A DNA stretch of 64,000 nt from positions 4,889,001 through 4,953,000 of the forward strand of contig NZ_CP017147.1 of assembly GCF_001741865.1 (NCBI RefSeq). Direction: 5' to 3'. The DNA is from Bosea vaviloviae. Lineage in GTDB: Bacteria > Pseudomonadota > Alphaproteobacteria > Rhizobiales > Beijerinckiaceae. Numbering within the stretch: the first letter of the stretch is position 1; the number at the start of each line of letters is the position of its first letter. This document shows positions 17,232 through 26,500 of this stretch, one piece after another. The notes beneath the pieces are model-generated. The model saw nothing but the letters and a program-made list of their open reading frames with translations, searched no databases and was not told the DNA's origin. The position numbers and the translations under genes are program-made.

Positions 17232-18425
17232 CTAACTAGCCGGAGCCGTCCGTCCTGTAAGGATGGCCAACGCCGCAGCCAAAGCAAGAATGCCGGCACT
17301 GAGGCCGAATGTCACCTCGTAGCCCGCGGCGTCATAAAGAAGACCGCCGACCGTGGCCCCCAGCGTGATCGCGAGTTGAATCACGGCAACCATGAGTCCG
17401 CCCCCTGCCTCCGCATCCTCCGGCAAGCTGAGCGACAGCCAGGTGAACCACCCGACCGGAGCCGGCGTCGCGAGGAGGCCCCAGGCCCCCAAAAGCACCG
17501 CCGCGCCGACGACCCAGCCCCCGAAGACGACGAGGCCCACTGCGATGACGACCATCAGCAGCGGAATGGCAATGACCGTCGCGTACAGGTGTCGCTCGAT
17601 GAGCTCGCCAATAGCCATGGTCCCGACAAGACCTGCGACCCCGATTCCCAGCAGGATGAGTGAGAGGGTCGAGACATCGACGCGCGTCACGGTTTCGAGG
17701 AACGGTCGCAGATAGGTGAAGAGGGTGAACTGCCCCATGAACAGAAGCGCCACCGCGGTCATGCCGACCGCGATCTTGGGTTGAGCCAGGAGCAAGAGGA
17801 CGTTGCCGGTGCCGCGCTTGCGCTCGCTCGGCAATGCCGGAAGGGTCATTGCCTGCCAGATCAGCGCCATCGCGGCGAGTGGAACCACGCTGAAGAAGGC
17901 CCCGCGCCAGCCGATGAGCGAGCCGATGAAGGCTCCCAGCGGAGCCGCGACGGTTGAGGCGAACGCACTGCCGCCCTGAAGGATGGCGATGGCTTTGGGC
18001 ACGCTGGCCTTGGGCACGATGCGGATCAGAACCGCCGTTGACATCGACCAGCAGCCGCCAATGGCGATGCCCAGCAAGGCGCGGCCGAGCATCAGCAGGG
18101 CATAGCTCGGCGCGAGTGCAACCAGAGCGCCAGACACGATCATCAATGCTGTCAGGGACAACAGAACGCGCTTTCGGTCGAGCCGCCGGGTCACCCATGA
18201 AATGCCGAGGCTCGTCGCCACCGCGAAAATACCTGAAATGGAGATGGCCTGTCCGGCCTGGCCCTCGGTCAGCCCCAACTCGCTTGCCAGAGGCGTCAGC
18301 AGGCTCACCGGCATGAACTCGGACGCCACCAGGACAAAGGCACATAGCGACATCGCGCAGACGGCGCTCCATGGTGCGGAGGCCTCACGTAGATCGACAG
18401 TATTGGCGGGAACATGAACTTGCAT
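17232..18425 (-). CDS. MFS transporter (drug/arabinose-efflux type)
   Basis: A 397-residue inner-membrane protein with about 12 helices. It carries the MFS signature between helices 2 and 3 (GISWVTRRLDRKRVLL), a proline/glycine-rich helix 5, and the FVLVASEFMPVSLL N-terminus typical of YdhP/AraJ-like exporters. The ATG at 18425, with GAGG upstream, is preferred to the longer open frame. It is divergent from the alpha/beta hydrolase, with which it may share control. Substrate unknown. Confidence 0.88.
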   Translation of the reverse strand: MQVHVPANTVDLREASAPWSAVCAMSLCAFVLVASEFMPVSLLTPLASELGLTEGQAGQAISISGIFAVATSLGISWVTRRLDRKRVLLSLTALMIVSGALVALAPSYALLMLGRALLGIAIGGCWSMSTAVLIRIVPKASVPKAIAILQGGSAFASTVAAPLGAFIGSLIGWRGAFFSVVPLAAMALIWQAMTLPALPSERKRGTGNVLLLLAQPKIAVGMTAVALLFMGQFTLFTYLRPFLETVTRVDVSTLSLILLGIGVAGLVGTMAIGELIERHLYATVIAIPLLMVVIAVGLVVFGGWVVGAAVLLGAWGLLATPAPVGWFTWLSLSLPEDAEAGGGLMVAVIQLAITLGATVGGLLYDAAGYEVTFGLSAGILALAAALAILTGRTAPAS

Positions 18426-18755
18426 CGGGGTGCCTCGCGGTCGTCGTTCGTCGACCCGCCGTAGGCGCGCCAACGTCACTCAGGGTTTTGGTATGGCTGC
18501 GCCTGCGGAGCCCAGCTCAGACGCGCGAGCATCGTCGGCGCGAGTGGCTTGGATCGGTTGAGGTTCAACCTAAGGCCTGGCAATTTCAGCGAATAGCCAT
18601 GCCGAACGGCTTGCAATCATGAGCACGGCTTCTCAATCGACCAGCCTGGCGACAGCTCGATTGATGAGCTTATTTTCTGATGACAAGCGAATTCACCCGG
18701 CTAATTCATTCCCGCCGCATCGCTTAGGTTGCTGCCAGCAACAGGAGCGAACGAC
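18426..18755. other. divergent intergenic region, MFS gene / alpha-beta hydrolase
   Basis: Contains no gene. An inverted repeat TCAATCGA (18633-18640) / TCGATTGA (18657-18664), 16 bases apart, could be a regulator site, perhaps for the LysR protein encoded at 20495. AT-richer sequence just after it (about 18660-18710) is a likely promoter area for the hydrolase. Confidence 0.4.
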
Positions 18756-19832
18756 ATGAACGGCGATGCGACGAAGGAAACCGGAACGGCGCTGACCCAG
18801 CGGCGCGAGATGTTGAAACTAACCGGACTCGCCGCGCTGGGCCTGGCGTCCAACATGGCCGCGCCGGCCATGGCCCAGCAGACGCTGGCTTGGGACAAGA
18901 CCTTCCCGAAGAGCGATCGGGTCGAGCATCGCAAGGTGTCCTATGCCAATCGGCTCGGAATCACCCTCGTCGCCGACCTCTACCTCCCAAAGGGGCTCGA
19001 ACGCTCCCGGCGGTATCCGGCGCTCGTTGTCGGCACGCCTTTCGGCGCGGTCAAGGAGCAGGCATCGGGCCTCTATGCCCAGACGATGGCGGAGCGAGGG
19101 TTTGTCGCCATCGCGCACGATCCCTCCTATGTCGGTGAAAGCGGCGGCCAGCCGCATGAGATCGCGTCCTCGGAGGCGCTGGTCGAGGACTTCAGCGCCG
19201 GCGTCGACTACCTCGGCAAGCTGTCATTCGTGGATCGCGAGCGCATCGGCCTGATCGGCGTCTGCGGTAGTGGCGGCTTCGGGCTCGCAGCAGCGGAGAT
19301 CGATCCGCGCATCAAGGCGGTGGCAACCGTCAGCATGTACGACATCGGCCAGGCGAAGCGTCAGGGACTTTCGGCCGCAGCCGACGAGGCCTCGATCAGG
19401 AAATCCTTGGAGAAGGTCGCCGCGCAGCGCTGGGCCGAGGTCGATGGCGCGGAGCGGACGATGGTGATCGGTACCCCTCAGGCGATCACGGCGGCCTCGA
19501 CCGAGATCGATCGCGAGTTCTTCGACTATTACCGCACCCCTCGCGGCCAGCATGCGCGCTCGACGACCGCGTTCTCGACCACCAGTGACGCGCAGATGAT
19601 GCAGTTCTGGTCGTATGAGCGGCTGGGCTGGATCTCGCCCCGTCCGGTCCTGTTCATTACCGGCGACAAGGCGCATTCGCGCATCTTCAGCGAGCATGCC
19701 TATGCCAGGGCGAGTGAGCCCAAGGAGCTCTTCATCGTGGCGAATGCGGGCCACGTCGACCTCTACGACCGGGTCAACCTCATCCCTTGGGACAAGCTGA
19801 AGAGCTTCTTCGATCGCAATCTGTCAGCCTAG
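18756..19832 (+). CDS. exported alpha/beta hydrolase (YcjY-like)
   Basis: A 358-residue protein with a twin-arginine-like signal (TQRREMLKLTGLAALGLASN, then AMAQQ), indicating export. The fold shows VADLYLPKGL, a nucleophile elbow-like GVCGSGGFGL, where the central residue is Ser in GSGG, and a C-terminal catalytic His in NAGHVDLYD. Related proteins are annotated as hydrolases of unknown substrate. AGGAG before the ATG at 18756 sets the start. An exported cyclophilin-like protein and a LysR regulator follow on the same strand. Confidence 0.82.
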   Translation: MNGDATKETGTALTQRREMLKLTGLAALGLASNMAAPAMAQQTLAWDKTFPKSDRVEHRKVSYANRLGITLVADLYLPKGLERSRRYPALVVGTPFGAVKEQASGLYAQTMAERGFVAIAHDPSYVGESGGQPHEIASSEALVEDFSAGVDYLGKLSFVDRERIGLIGVCGSGGFGLAAAEIDPRIKAVATVSMYDIGQAKRQGLSAAADEASIRKSLEKVAAQRWAEVDGAERTMVIGTPQAITAASTEIDREFFDYYRTPRGQHARSTTAFSTTSDAQMMQFWSYERLGWISPRPVLFITGDKAHSRIFSEHAYARASEPKELFIVANAGHVDLYDRVNLIPWDKLKSFFDRNLSA

Positions 19833-19932
19833 AGCCGTTTCCGATCCAACTGGATCGTTCAACAGCTCCTGTTCTTTGTTTGAATGCGTTTTCTTCACGC
19901 GAAACGGTGTCCACTTCGCTCGAAAACGCTCT
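19831..19932. repeat. dispersed intergenic palindromic element
   Basis: The element has imperfect terminal inverted repeats (AGAGCCGTTT ... AAAACGCTCT) and an internal CGCGAAACGGTGTCCACTTC. Elements of this kind are very common between genes in Hyphomicrobiales (recalled knowledge). It sits between the hydrolase stop and the cyclophilin-like gene. Confidence 0.7.
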
Positions 19933-20011
19933 AACGCTCGCCCCTGGACACGTCTTGGATCGAGAGCGCGGATACTTCCGGCTCTCGATCGTCCATTGGG
20001 AGCCATAGAAA

Positions 20012-20425
20012 ATGCTGTTCAAGACCACGCAGATCGCAGGCATCGTCACGCTCGCAATGATCGGTAACGCCATGGCCCAGGAACGCATCACGATCTCATC
20101 GGAATGGGGCTCGGTCACTGCCGAGTTCGCCGACAACGCAGCGACCAAGGCGCTCATTCCAATGCTGCCGCTGACCATCGATATGAGCGATCATCTTCGC
20201 CAGGAGAAGACCGGCAACTTGCCATCGCCTCTCCCCACGTCCCCACGACAGCGCGAGTTCAAGAACGGGACGCTCGGCCTGTGGGGGCCTGACCACTTCG
20301 TGGTCTACTACCGCGACGGACAGGTTCCCCAACCTGGAATCGTCATCCTCGGGCAGGTGAAGGGTGGCGCCTCCATATTCGATCGCCCGGGCGCGGTGTC
20401 GATCCGGGTCGAGCGCGCCAAATAG
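20012..20425 (+). CDS. exported cyclophilin-like fold protein
   Basis: A 137-residue protein with a signal peptide (IAGIVTLAMIGNAMAQ). The body matches the bacterial cyclophilin-like domain: ITISSEWGSVTAEFADNAAT, LPLTIDMSDH, then GTLGLWGPDHFVVYY and IVILGQVKGG. These proteins share the fold of peptidyl-prolyl isomerases but lack proof of isomerase activity; some are linked to flavin-dependent or redox proteins. It lies between the alpha/beta hydrolase and a LysR gene, an arrangement I recall from other proteobacteria. Confidence 0.8.
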   Translation: MLFKTTQIAGIVTLAMIGNAMAQERITISSEWGSVTAEFADNAATKALIPMLPLTIDMSDHLRQEKTGNLPSPLPTSPRQREFKNGTLGLWGPDHFVVYYRDGQVPQPGIVILGQVKGGASIFDRPGAVSIRVERAK

Positions 20426-20494
20426 CCCGAGGCCACGAGTTGCCAATCGCTGTCACGCTCGTCAATCTGGCTCCCGGTATGAAGGGCTTCATGA

Positions 20495-21388
20495 GTGCCG
20501 CGTGACAATGTGAATGAGCTAGTCGCGTTCCTCGCGGTCGCGCGGGAGCGCAGCTTTACCAAGGCCGCAGCCAAGTTCGGCCTGTCGCAGTCGGCCATGA
20601 GCCATACCGTGCGGCAACTGGAGGCGCGCCTTGGTGTTCGCCTCCTGACGCGCACGACCCGGGCCGTGTCCCTGACTGACGCCGGCGAACGGCTGCTGGA
20701 CGGGATCGGTCCGCATTTCGACGAGATCGAGGCCCAGGTCGAGGCCCTCGGCGACCTGCGGGACAAGCCGGCCGGCACCATCCGGATCGTCGCTGCCGAC
20801 TACGCCATCAAATATGTGCTCTGGCCCAAGATCAGGACGTTCCTGCCGCACTACCCGGACATCAAGGTCGAGCTGATCCTCGACAACGGCCTCACCGATA
20901 TCGTGACCGAGCGCTACGATGCCGGCGTCCGGATGGGTGAGCACCTCGCCAAGGACATGATCTCGGCTCGGATCGGCCCGGATTTCTGCCTGGCGGTGGT
21001 CGGGTCACCGGCGTACTTCGCTGGCCGGACGAAGCCCGCCCATCCCAAGGATCTGGTCGGTCACGCCTGCATCAATTTTCGCCTGCCGAGTTCTGGCGGC
21101 CTGTACGCCTGGGAATTCGAGGAAGATGGGCGCGAGATCAGGATACGCGTCGATGGCCAGCTCGCCTTCAACAACACCTTCGAGTCGCTCGAGGCGACGC
21201 TGGACGGCTTCGGCTTGGCCTATATCCCCGAGGAGATCATCCTTCCCTATGTCGCCGACGGCCGCCTGATCCGCGTCCTCCAGGAATTCTCCCCGCCATG
21301 GGATGGGTACCACCTTTATTATCCGAGCCGCCGGCAATCATCTCCGGCGTTCGTCGCGCTGTTGGATGCACTCAGGCACCGCGTGTGA
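20495..21388 (+). CDS. LysR-family transcriptional regulator
   Basis: A 297-residue LysR protein. The N-terminal winged helix-turn-helix (FLAVARERSFTKAAAKFGLS, about residues 11-30) is followed by the linker and a substrate-binding effector domain (from about residue 92, GTIRIVAADYAIKYVLWPK). A GTG at 20495 starts the frame; another GTG five codons in is possible. It probably regulates the hydrolase/cyclophilin-like pair and the divergent MFS exporter. Confidence 0.88.
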   Translation: MPRDNVNELVAFLAVARERSFTKAAAKFGLSQSAMSHTVRQLEARLGVRLLTRTTRAVSLTDAGERLLDGIGPHFDEIEAQVEALGDLRDKPAGTIRIVAADYAIKYVLWPKIRTFLPHYPDIKVELILDNGLTDIVTERYDAGVRMGEHLAKDMISARIGPDFCLAVVGSPAYFAGRTKPAHPKDLVGHACINFRLPSSGGLYAWEFEEDGREIRIRVDGQLAFNNTFESLEATLDGFGLAYIPEEIILPYVADGRLIRVLQEFSPPWDGYHLYYPSRRQSSPAFVALLDALRHRV

Positions 21389-21396
21389 AGCGCATT

Positions 21397-21560
21397 CCAA
21401 ACGCGTAGTAGCGCTGAAGTCGATGCAGCATGTCCGGGCCGCCTTCGAGCCGATCGCCGGCAAGGCCATCGTCTGCGACAGCGGCGCGCTGTGCACGCCG
21501 GACCTGACCAAACTGCCCTATCGCCACGTGCGCCAGCCGATCTTCCCGCTCGATCGATGA
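21397..21560 (+). pseudogene. 3' fragment of an M81 (MlrC-like) peptidase gene
   Basis: About 164 bp is nearly identical to the 3' end of the intact M81 gene (16880 to about 17045). It encodes VVALKSMQHVRAAFEPIAGK, then GALCTPDLTKLPYR and a stop. No start, catalytic domain or promoter is present, and similarity begins directly after the LysR stop. It is a relic of a second copy of the M81 gene. Confidence 0.9.
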
Positions 21561-21698
21561 TGGTCGGGTCGCTCCCGCATTCCCCGATCTGTTTGGAAAC
21601 ACCGGCTCCATCCTAAACTCGCGTCCTCATCCTTCGAGACGCAGCCTACAGGCTGCTCCTCAGGATGAGGGCTGGAGGCTCCAAACGGGGCGCTGGCA
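21561..21698. repeat. intergenic stretch with a CCTCATCCT palindromic repeat
   Basis: From 21626 to 21671 the sequence CCTCATCCTTCGAGACGC ... CTGCTCCTCAGGATGAGG forms an imperfect hairpin. Near relatives of this element are abundant in Bosea/Bradyrhizobium-type genomes (recalled knowledge). The flank GGCTGGAGGCTCCAAAC recurs in degenerate form near 7910 and 32155. It may end transcription of the tetR gene from the right. Confidence 0.75.
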
Positions 21699-22325
21699 TC
21701 AGGCGCGTTGCATCTGGCTCGCAAGCCCACCGCAGACGAGATTCACCAACCGCTCGACCTGCTGGTCCAGGTCGCGCTGTGGCACCGCCACAAGCTTCTC
21801 CTCGAGCCCGAGCATGACGACGCCGTGGACGGCCGAGAACAGGGTTCGGCTCAGCAGGACAAGATCGGCCTCGCCCGCCTGGGGCTGGAGCCGCTGCAGC
21901 GGCGCCAGGATGTAGCGGAACATCGTCATCTGCTCGCTGATCGCCCATTCCGGCACGATGGCGCCTTCCGCCATGCGATGCTCGAACAGGGTCCGCCAGA
22001 GCTGCAGGTTCCCGCGCGCGAAGCGGCAGTAAGCCTGCGCGATCGCGACCAGCTGGGCGCTCGCCTCTTCCTTGGAATCCAAGCGGCGGCCTTGCGTTGC
22101 CTCGGCCAGGGCGGCGTCGAGCCGTGCAAGCGTTCGAGATCCGACACGCAGCACGAGCTCGTCCATATCCTGGACGAGATTGTAGATCGCCCCCAGCGCG
22201 CAGCCGACCTCGCTCGCCAGCTCGCGCGCCTTGAGACCTGCAAGCCCCCTCTCGGCAATGGCGCGCTCAGCCGCCAGCACCAGGGCCTCGCGCTGCCGCT
22301 CGCGGCGTTCCGTCGTCTTGACCAT
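21699..22325 (-). CDS. TetR-family transcriptional repressor
   Basis: A 208-residue TetR protein. The helix-turn-helix (GLKARELASEVGCALGAIYN, about residues 30-49) is followed by an effector domain with aromatic-rich LQLWRTLFEHRM and SAVHGVVMLGLEEKL, like the WHG-type C-terminal domain. It is divergent from a PspA-like gene. Three GAAC-N3-GTTC palindromes in between are its likely operators, so it should repress both genes. Confidence 0.88.
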   Translation of the reverse strand: MVKTTERRERQREALVLAAERAIAERGLAGLKARELASEVGCALGAIYNLVQDMDELVLRVGSRTLARLDAALAEATQGRRLDSKEEASAQLVAIAQAYCRFARGNLQLWRTLFEHRMAEGAIVPEWAISEQMTMFRYILAPLQRLQPQAGEADLVLLSRTLFSAVHGVVMLGLEEKLVAVPQRDLDQQVERLVNLVCGGLASQMQRA

Positions 22326-22340
22326 GTCTCATTCTGATTT

Positions 22341-22412
22341 TGAACATTGTTCAAAATATGTCTTGAACGACGTTCATGTTCGTGCCATTCCTACGTTCAT
22401 GAACAACGTTCA
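22341..22412. promoter_or_regulatory. three TGAAC-N3-GTTCA operators between tetR and the pspA-like gene
   Basis: Three 13-bp sites share one consensus: TGAACATTGTTCA (22341-22353), TGAACGACGTTCA (22364-22376) and TGAACAACGTTCA (22400-22412). All have perfect TGAAC/GTTCA arms. Centres are 23 and 36 bp apart. The first lies 16 bases from the tetR start and the third about 17 bases before the pspA-like start, which fits repression of both promoters. Confidence 0.8.
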
Positions 22413-22428
22413 TAACGGAGAACCAGCC

Positions 22429-23115
22429 ATGTTCAAGATGTTTGTGACCCTCTTCCGCGGCAGCGTCACTGAGGCGGGCGAAGCCATCGCCGACCGCAAC
22501 GCGCTGCTGATCCTCGACCAGCAGCTGCGCGATGCAACTGCCGCCTTCGACCGGGCCAAGAAAGCCCTCGCTGTGGCGATCGCCCAGGACCAGCAGGAGA
22601 GCGCCCGCCTCGCGGCGACCAAAGGCCGGGTCGTCGATCTGGAGAACCGGGTCGGCGCGGCGCTTCATGCCGGCGACGAGATCCTGGCCCGCGAGGGCGC
22701 CGAAGCCATCGCGGCGCTGGAGGCCGATCGCGATGCCGCTGCCGCGGCGCAGGCCCTCTTCGCCACGGAGATCCTGCGGCTGCGGCGCCATCTCGCCCAG
22801 GCCCAGACGCGCATCGCCGAGCTCGATCGCGGCCGGCGCCTGGCGCGGGCCTCGGAGGCCGTGCGCGAGATGCGGCGCGGCCGGACGGAAGCCGCCCGGC
22901 CCCATGAGGCGACGCTTGGAGTGGCCGAGCAGACGCTGAAGCGGCTGCGCGAGCGCCAGACGCAAGCCGAGGCGGCCGATCTCGCGCTCGATGAGCTCGA
23001 CGGCGCAGCCACAATCTCGGTCACGGAGAAGCTCGCCGCGCGCGGCTACGGCCCGCGCTTGAAGCCGACCGCCGACGACGTACTGGCCCGTCTGCGCGGC
23101 ATGGCCACCGCCTGA
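22429..23115 (+). CDS. PspA/IM30-family protein
   Basis: A 228-residue, almost entirely helical, coiled-coil protein. It opens MFKMFVTLFRGSVTEAGEAI, an amphipathic start typical of PspA, followed by long charged helices (LLILDQQLRDATAAFDRAKK and on). PspA proteins assemble on stressed membranes. Length matches the family. CGGAGAACC precedes the ATG at 22429. It is controlled with the downstream YiaA-like gene, presumably by the divergent TetR. Confidence 0.8.
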   Translation: MFKMFVTLFRGSVTEAGEAIADRNALLILDQQLRDATAAFDRAKKALAVAIAQDQQESARLAATKGRVVDLENRVGAALHAGDEILAREGAEAIAALEADRDAAAAAQALFATEILRLRRHLAQAQTRIAELDRGRRLARASEAVREMRRGRTEAARPHEATLGVAEQTLKRLRERQTQAEAADLALDELDGAATISVTEKLAARGYGPRLKPTADDVLARLRGMATA

Positions 23116-23163
23116 CCATTCACCAATCCCCTGCCAATTCCCTCTCACGCACGGAGATCTTCG

Positions 23164-23442
23164 ATGAACCAGAATTCCCAACCCCATAGCGGCGCCTGGG
23201 TCAGCTTCACCTATGCCTCGTTCTTCACCGCCGCCGTCATGGTCGGCACCGGCATCCTGTTCCTGCCGCTCGACTGGTGGGCCAAGGGCTATCTCGGCAT
23301 GGGCGCGGTCATGCTCGTCCAGTCCTGCGTGACCATGACCAAGACGGTGCGTGACATGCACGAGGCCTCGCGCCTGGTGAACCGCATCGAGGATGCGCGC
23401 ACCGAGCGCCTGCTGATGGATGTCGGCAAGCCGGCGCTCTGA
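23164..23442 (+). CDS. YiaA/YiaB-family inner-membrane protein
   Basis: A 92-residue protein with two hydrophobic segments (TYASFFTAAVMVGTGILFLP and GYLGMGAVMLVQSCVTMT) and the family's WWAKGYLGMG and TKTVRDMHEASRLVNRIEDA. Function of the family is unknown. It lies 48 bases after the PspA-like gene, with ACGGAG before the ATG, and is likely cotranscribed, suggesting a membrane-stress role. Confidence 0.85.
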   Translation: MNQNSQPHSGAWVSFTYASFFTAAVMVGTGILFLPLDWWAKGYLGMGAVMLVQSCVTMTKTVRDMHEASRLVNRIEDARTERLLMDVGKPAL

Positions 23443-23573
23443 GCCGCCCGATCGCGCAAAACGCCGGCGCGCCGGTAAGCGCGACTTAACCGAGAAACCG
23501 CATCGCCACTCGCGTGAAACGATTGTTTTCCAATGGCGATGCAACCCTCCCTCGAACGCAACGCGAGCAAGCC

Positions 23574-26500
23574 ATGACCGATAGTTTGATGCTGAAGCGG
23601 CGCTTCGCGCCGTTGTTCTGGGCGCAGTTCTTCTCCGCCTTCAACGATAATTTCCTCAAGAACGCGCTCGTCTTCATCATCCTCTACAAGCTCGTCGGCT
23701 CGCATGGCGAAGCGCTGGTGACGCTCGCCGGCGGCATCTTCATTGCGCCGTTCTTCCTGCTTTCGGGCCTTGGCGGCCAAATGGCCGACCGCTTCGACAA
23801 GGCGCTGATTGCGCGCCGCCTGAAGCTCGCCGAGATCGGCGCATCCGGGATCGCGGTTGTAGGCTTCATGCTGCAATCGGTGCCGGTGCTGTTCGTGGCG
23901 CTGGCGGCCTTCGGCATCATCGCGGCGCTGTTCGGCCCGATCAAATACGGCATCCTGCCCGATCATCTCAGGCGCGAGGAATTGCCGGCGGCCAACGCGC
24001 TGATCGAGGGCGCAACCTTCATCGCGATCCTGCTCGGCACCGTCGCAGGCGGCCTCACCGCGCGGGAGGGCGGCAATGTCGCCTCGCTCAGCGCCCTGAT
24101 CATGGTCTTCGCGCTCGCGTGCTGGATTGCCACCCTGTTTATCCCCAAGACCGAGGCCGCGGCTCCCGACCTCAAGATCGACGCCAACATCTTCCGCTCG
24201 ACCGGCGGCCTGCTCAGGGATCTCTGGGCCGATGCCCGGCTCTGGCGCACCGGCGTCATGGTCAGCCTGTTCTGGCTGATCGGCGCGGTGGTGATGTCGC
24301 TGCTGCCCTCTCTGGTGAAGAACGGCATGGGCGGCACCGAACTCGTGGTCAGCGTCTATCTCGGTCTCTTCGCCATCGCCATCGCGGTCGGCTCGGGCAT
24401 CGGCTCCTTCCTGTCGAGCGGGCGGATCGTGCTCCTGCCGGTGCCGGTCGCCTGCCTCGTCATGGGCCTGTTCGCGCTCGATCTCGGCTGGGCGATCTCC
24501 GGCGTGGTGGCGCATCAGCCGGCGCGCGATGTCGCCGCCTTCTTCGCGGACGGCCTGGCCTGGCGCGTCGGCATCGACCTTACCGGCCTCGCCATCGCCG
24601 GCGGCGTCTTCATCGTGCCGTCCTTTGCGGCGATGCAGGTCTGGGCCCCGGCTGAAAAACGCGCGCGCATCATCGCGGCCGCCAATGTGCTTTCGGCGGC
24701 CTTCATGGTCGCGGGCACCGTCGTCGTCGCGCTGCTGCAGGCTGCGGGCTTGAGCCTGTCGCAGCTCTTCCTGATCATCGGCGCGGGCACGCTTGCGGCT
24801 GCCGTCTGGATCTTCAGGACGCTGCCGACCAATCCGCTGCGCGATTTCCTGTCGATCCTGCTGCGCGCCTTCTACCGGCTCGAAATCGCCGGCCAGGAGA
24901 ACATCGCCAAGGCCGGCCCGAATGCGATCATCGCGCTGAACCATGTCAGCTTCCTCGATGCGGCGCTGGCGCTCTCGATCCTCGACAAGGACCCGGTCTT
25001 CGCCATCGACCACGGCATCGCCCAGCGCTGGTGGGTCAAGCCCTTCCTGAAGCTGACGCGCGCCATGCCGCTCGACCCGACGCGCCCGCTGGCGACGCGC
25101 TCGCTGATCAATGCGGTGAAGGGTGGCGAGAGCCTGATCATCTTCCCGGAAGGCCGCCTCACCGTCACCGGCAGCCTGATGAAGGTCTATGACGGCGCCG
25201 CCATGATCGCCGAGAAATCCGGCGCCATGGTCGTGCCTGTCCGCATCGAGGGGCTGGAGGCGACCGTGTTCTCGCGATTGACCCGCGAGCAGGTTCGCCG
25301 CCGCTGGTTCCCGAAGGTGCGCGTCACCATCCTGGAGCCGGTCGCGCTCAGCGTCGCCGAGGAGCTCAAGGGCAAGGCGCGCCGCCAGGCCGCGGGCGCT
25401 GCGCTCTACCAGATCATGTCGGACCTGATCTTCAAGACCACGGATATCGACCGCAGCGTCTTCGAGGCCGTCGTCGAGGCCGCGAAGGTCCATGGCATGG
25501 GCCGAATCGCGGTCGAGGACCCGATCACGGGCTCGCTGACCTATAAGCGCCTGCTGATCGGCGCCGAGGTGCTCGGCCGCAAGCTCGCGCCGCTGGCAAA
25601 GCCCGGCGAAGCGCTCGGCGTGATGCTGCCCAATGCCAATGGCGCGGCGGTGACGCTGCTTGGCCTGATCTCGGCGGCCCGCGTGCCGGCGATGATCAAC
25701 TTCACGGCCGGCGCCACCAATATCGCGGCGGCCTGCAAGGCGGCCGAGATCGGCACGATCGTGACCTCGCGCGCCTTCGTCGAGAAGGGCCGGATGGGGC
25801 CGCTGGTCGAGGCACTCAGGGAAACAGTCGCGATCGTCTATCTGGAGGATGTCCGGGCCACGGTATCGACTAGCGACAAGCTCAAGGCCCTGTGGCGCCA
25901 TGGCCGGCCGATCCTTGCCTCGACGGGGCAGGACCGGGCCGCGATCCTGTTCACCTCCGGCTCGGAAGGCACGCCCAAGGGCGTCGTCCTGTCCCATGCC
26001 AACATGCTCGCCAACACGGCCCAGGCCGCGGCGCGGATCGACTTCGGCCGGCGCGACAAGGTCTTCAACGTGCTGCCGGTGTTCCATTCCTTCGGCCTGA
26101 CGGTCGGCCTCGTGCTGCCGCTGGTCTCGGGCGTGCCGGTCTATCTCTATCCCTCGCCGCTGCATTACCGGCTGGTGCCGGAGCTGGTCTATGGCTCCAA
26201 CGCCACCATCCTGTTCGGCACCGACACCTTCCTCTCCGGCTATGCCCGGGCGGCCCACCCCTATGATCTGCGCTCGCTGCGCTACATCCTGGCCGGGGCC
26301 GAGCCGGTCAAGGAGGCGACGCGCCGGATCTATATGGAGAAGTTCGGCGTCCGCATCCTGGAAGGCTACGGCGTCACCGAAACCGCGCCGGTGCTGGCGA
26401 TCAACACGCCGATGTTCAACCGCTTCGGCACCGTCGGCCGGATCATGCCGGGCATGGAAGCCAGGCTCGAACAGGTTCCCGGCGTCGATGAGGGCGGGCG

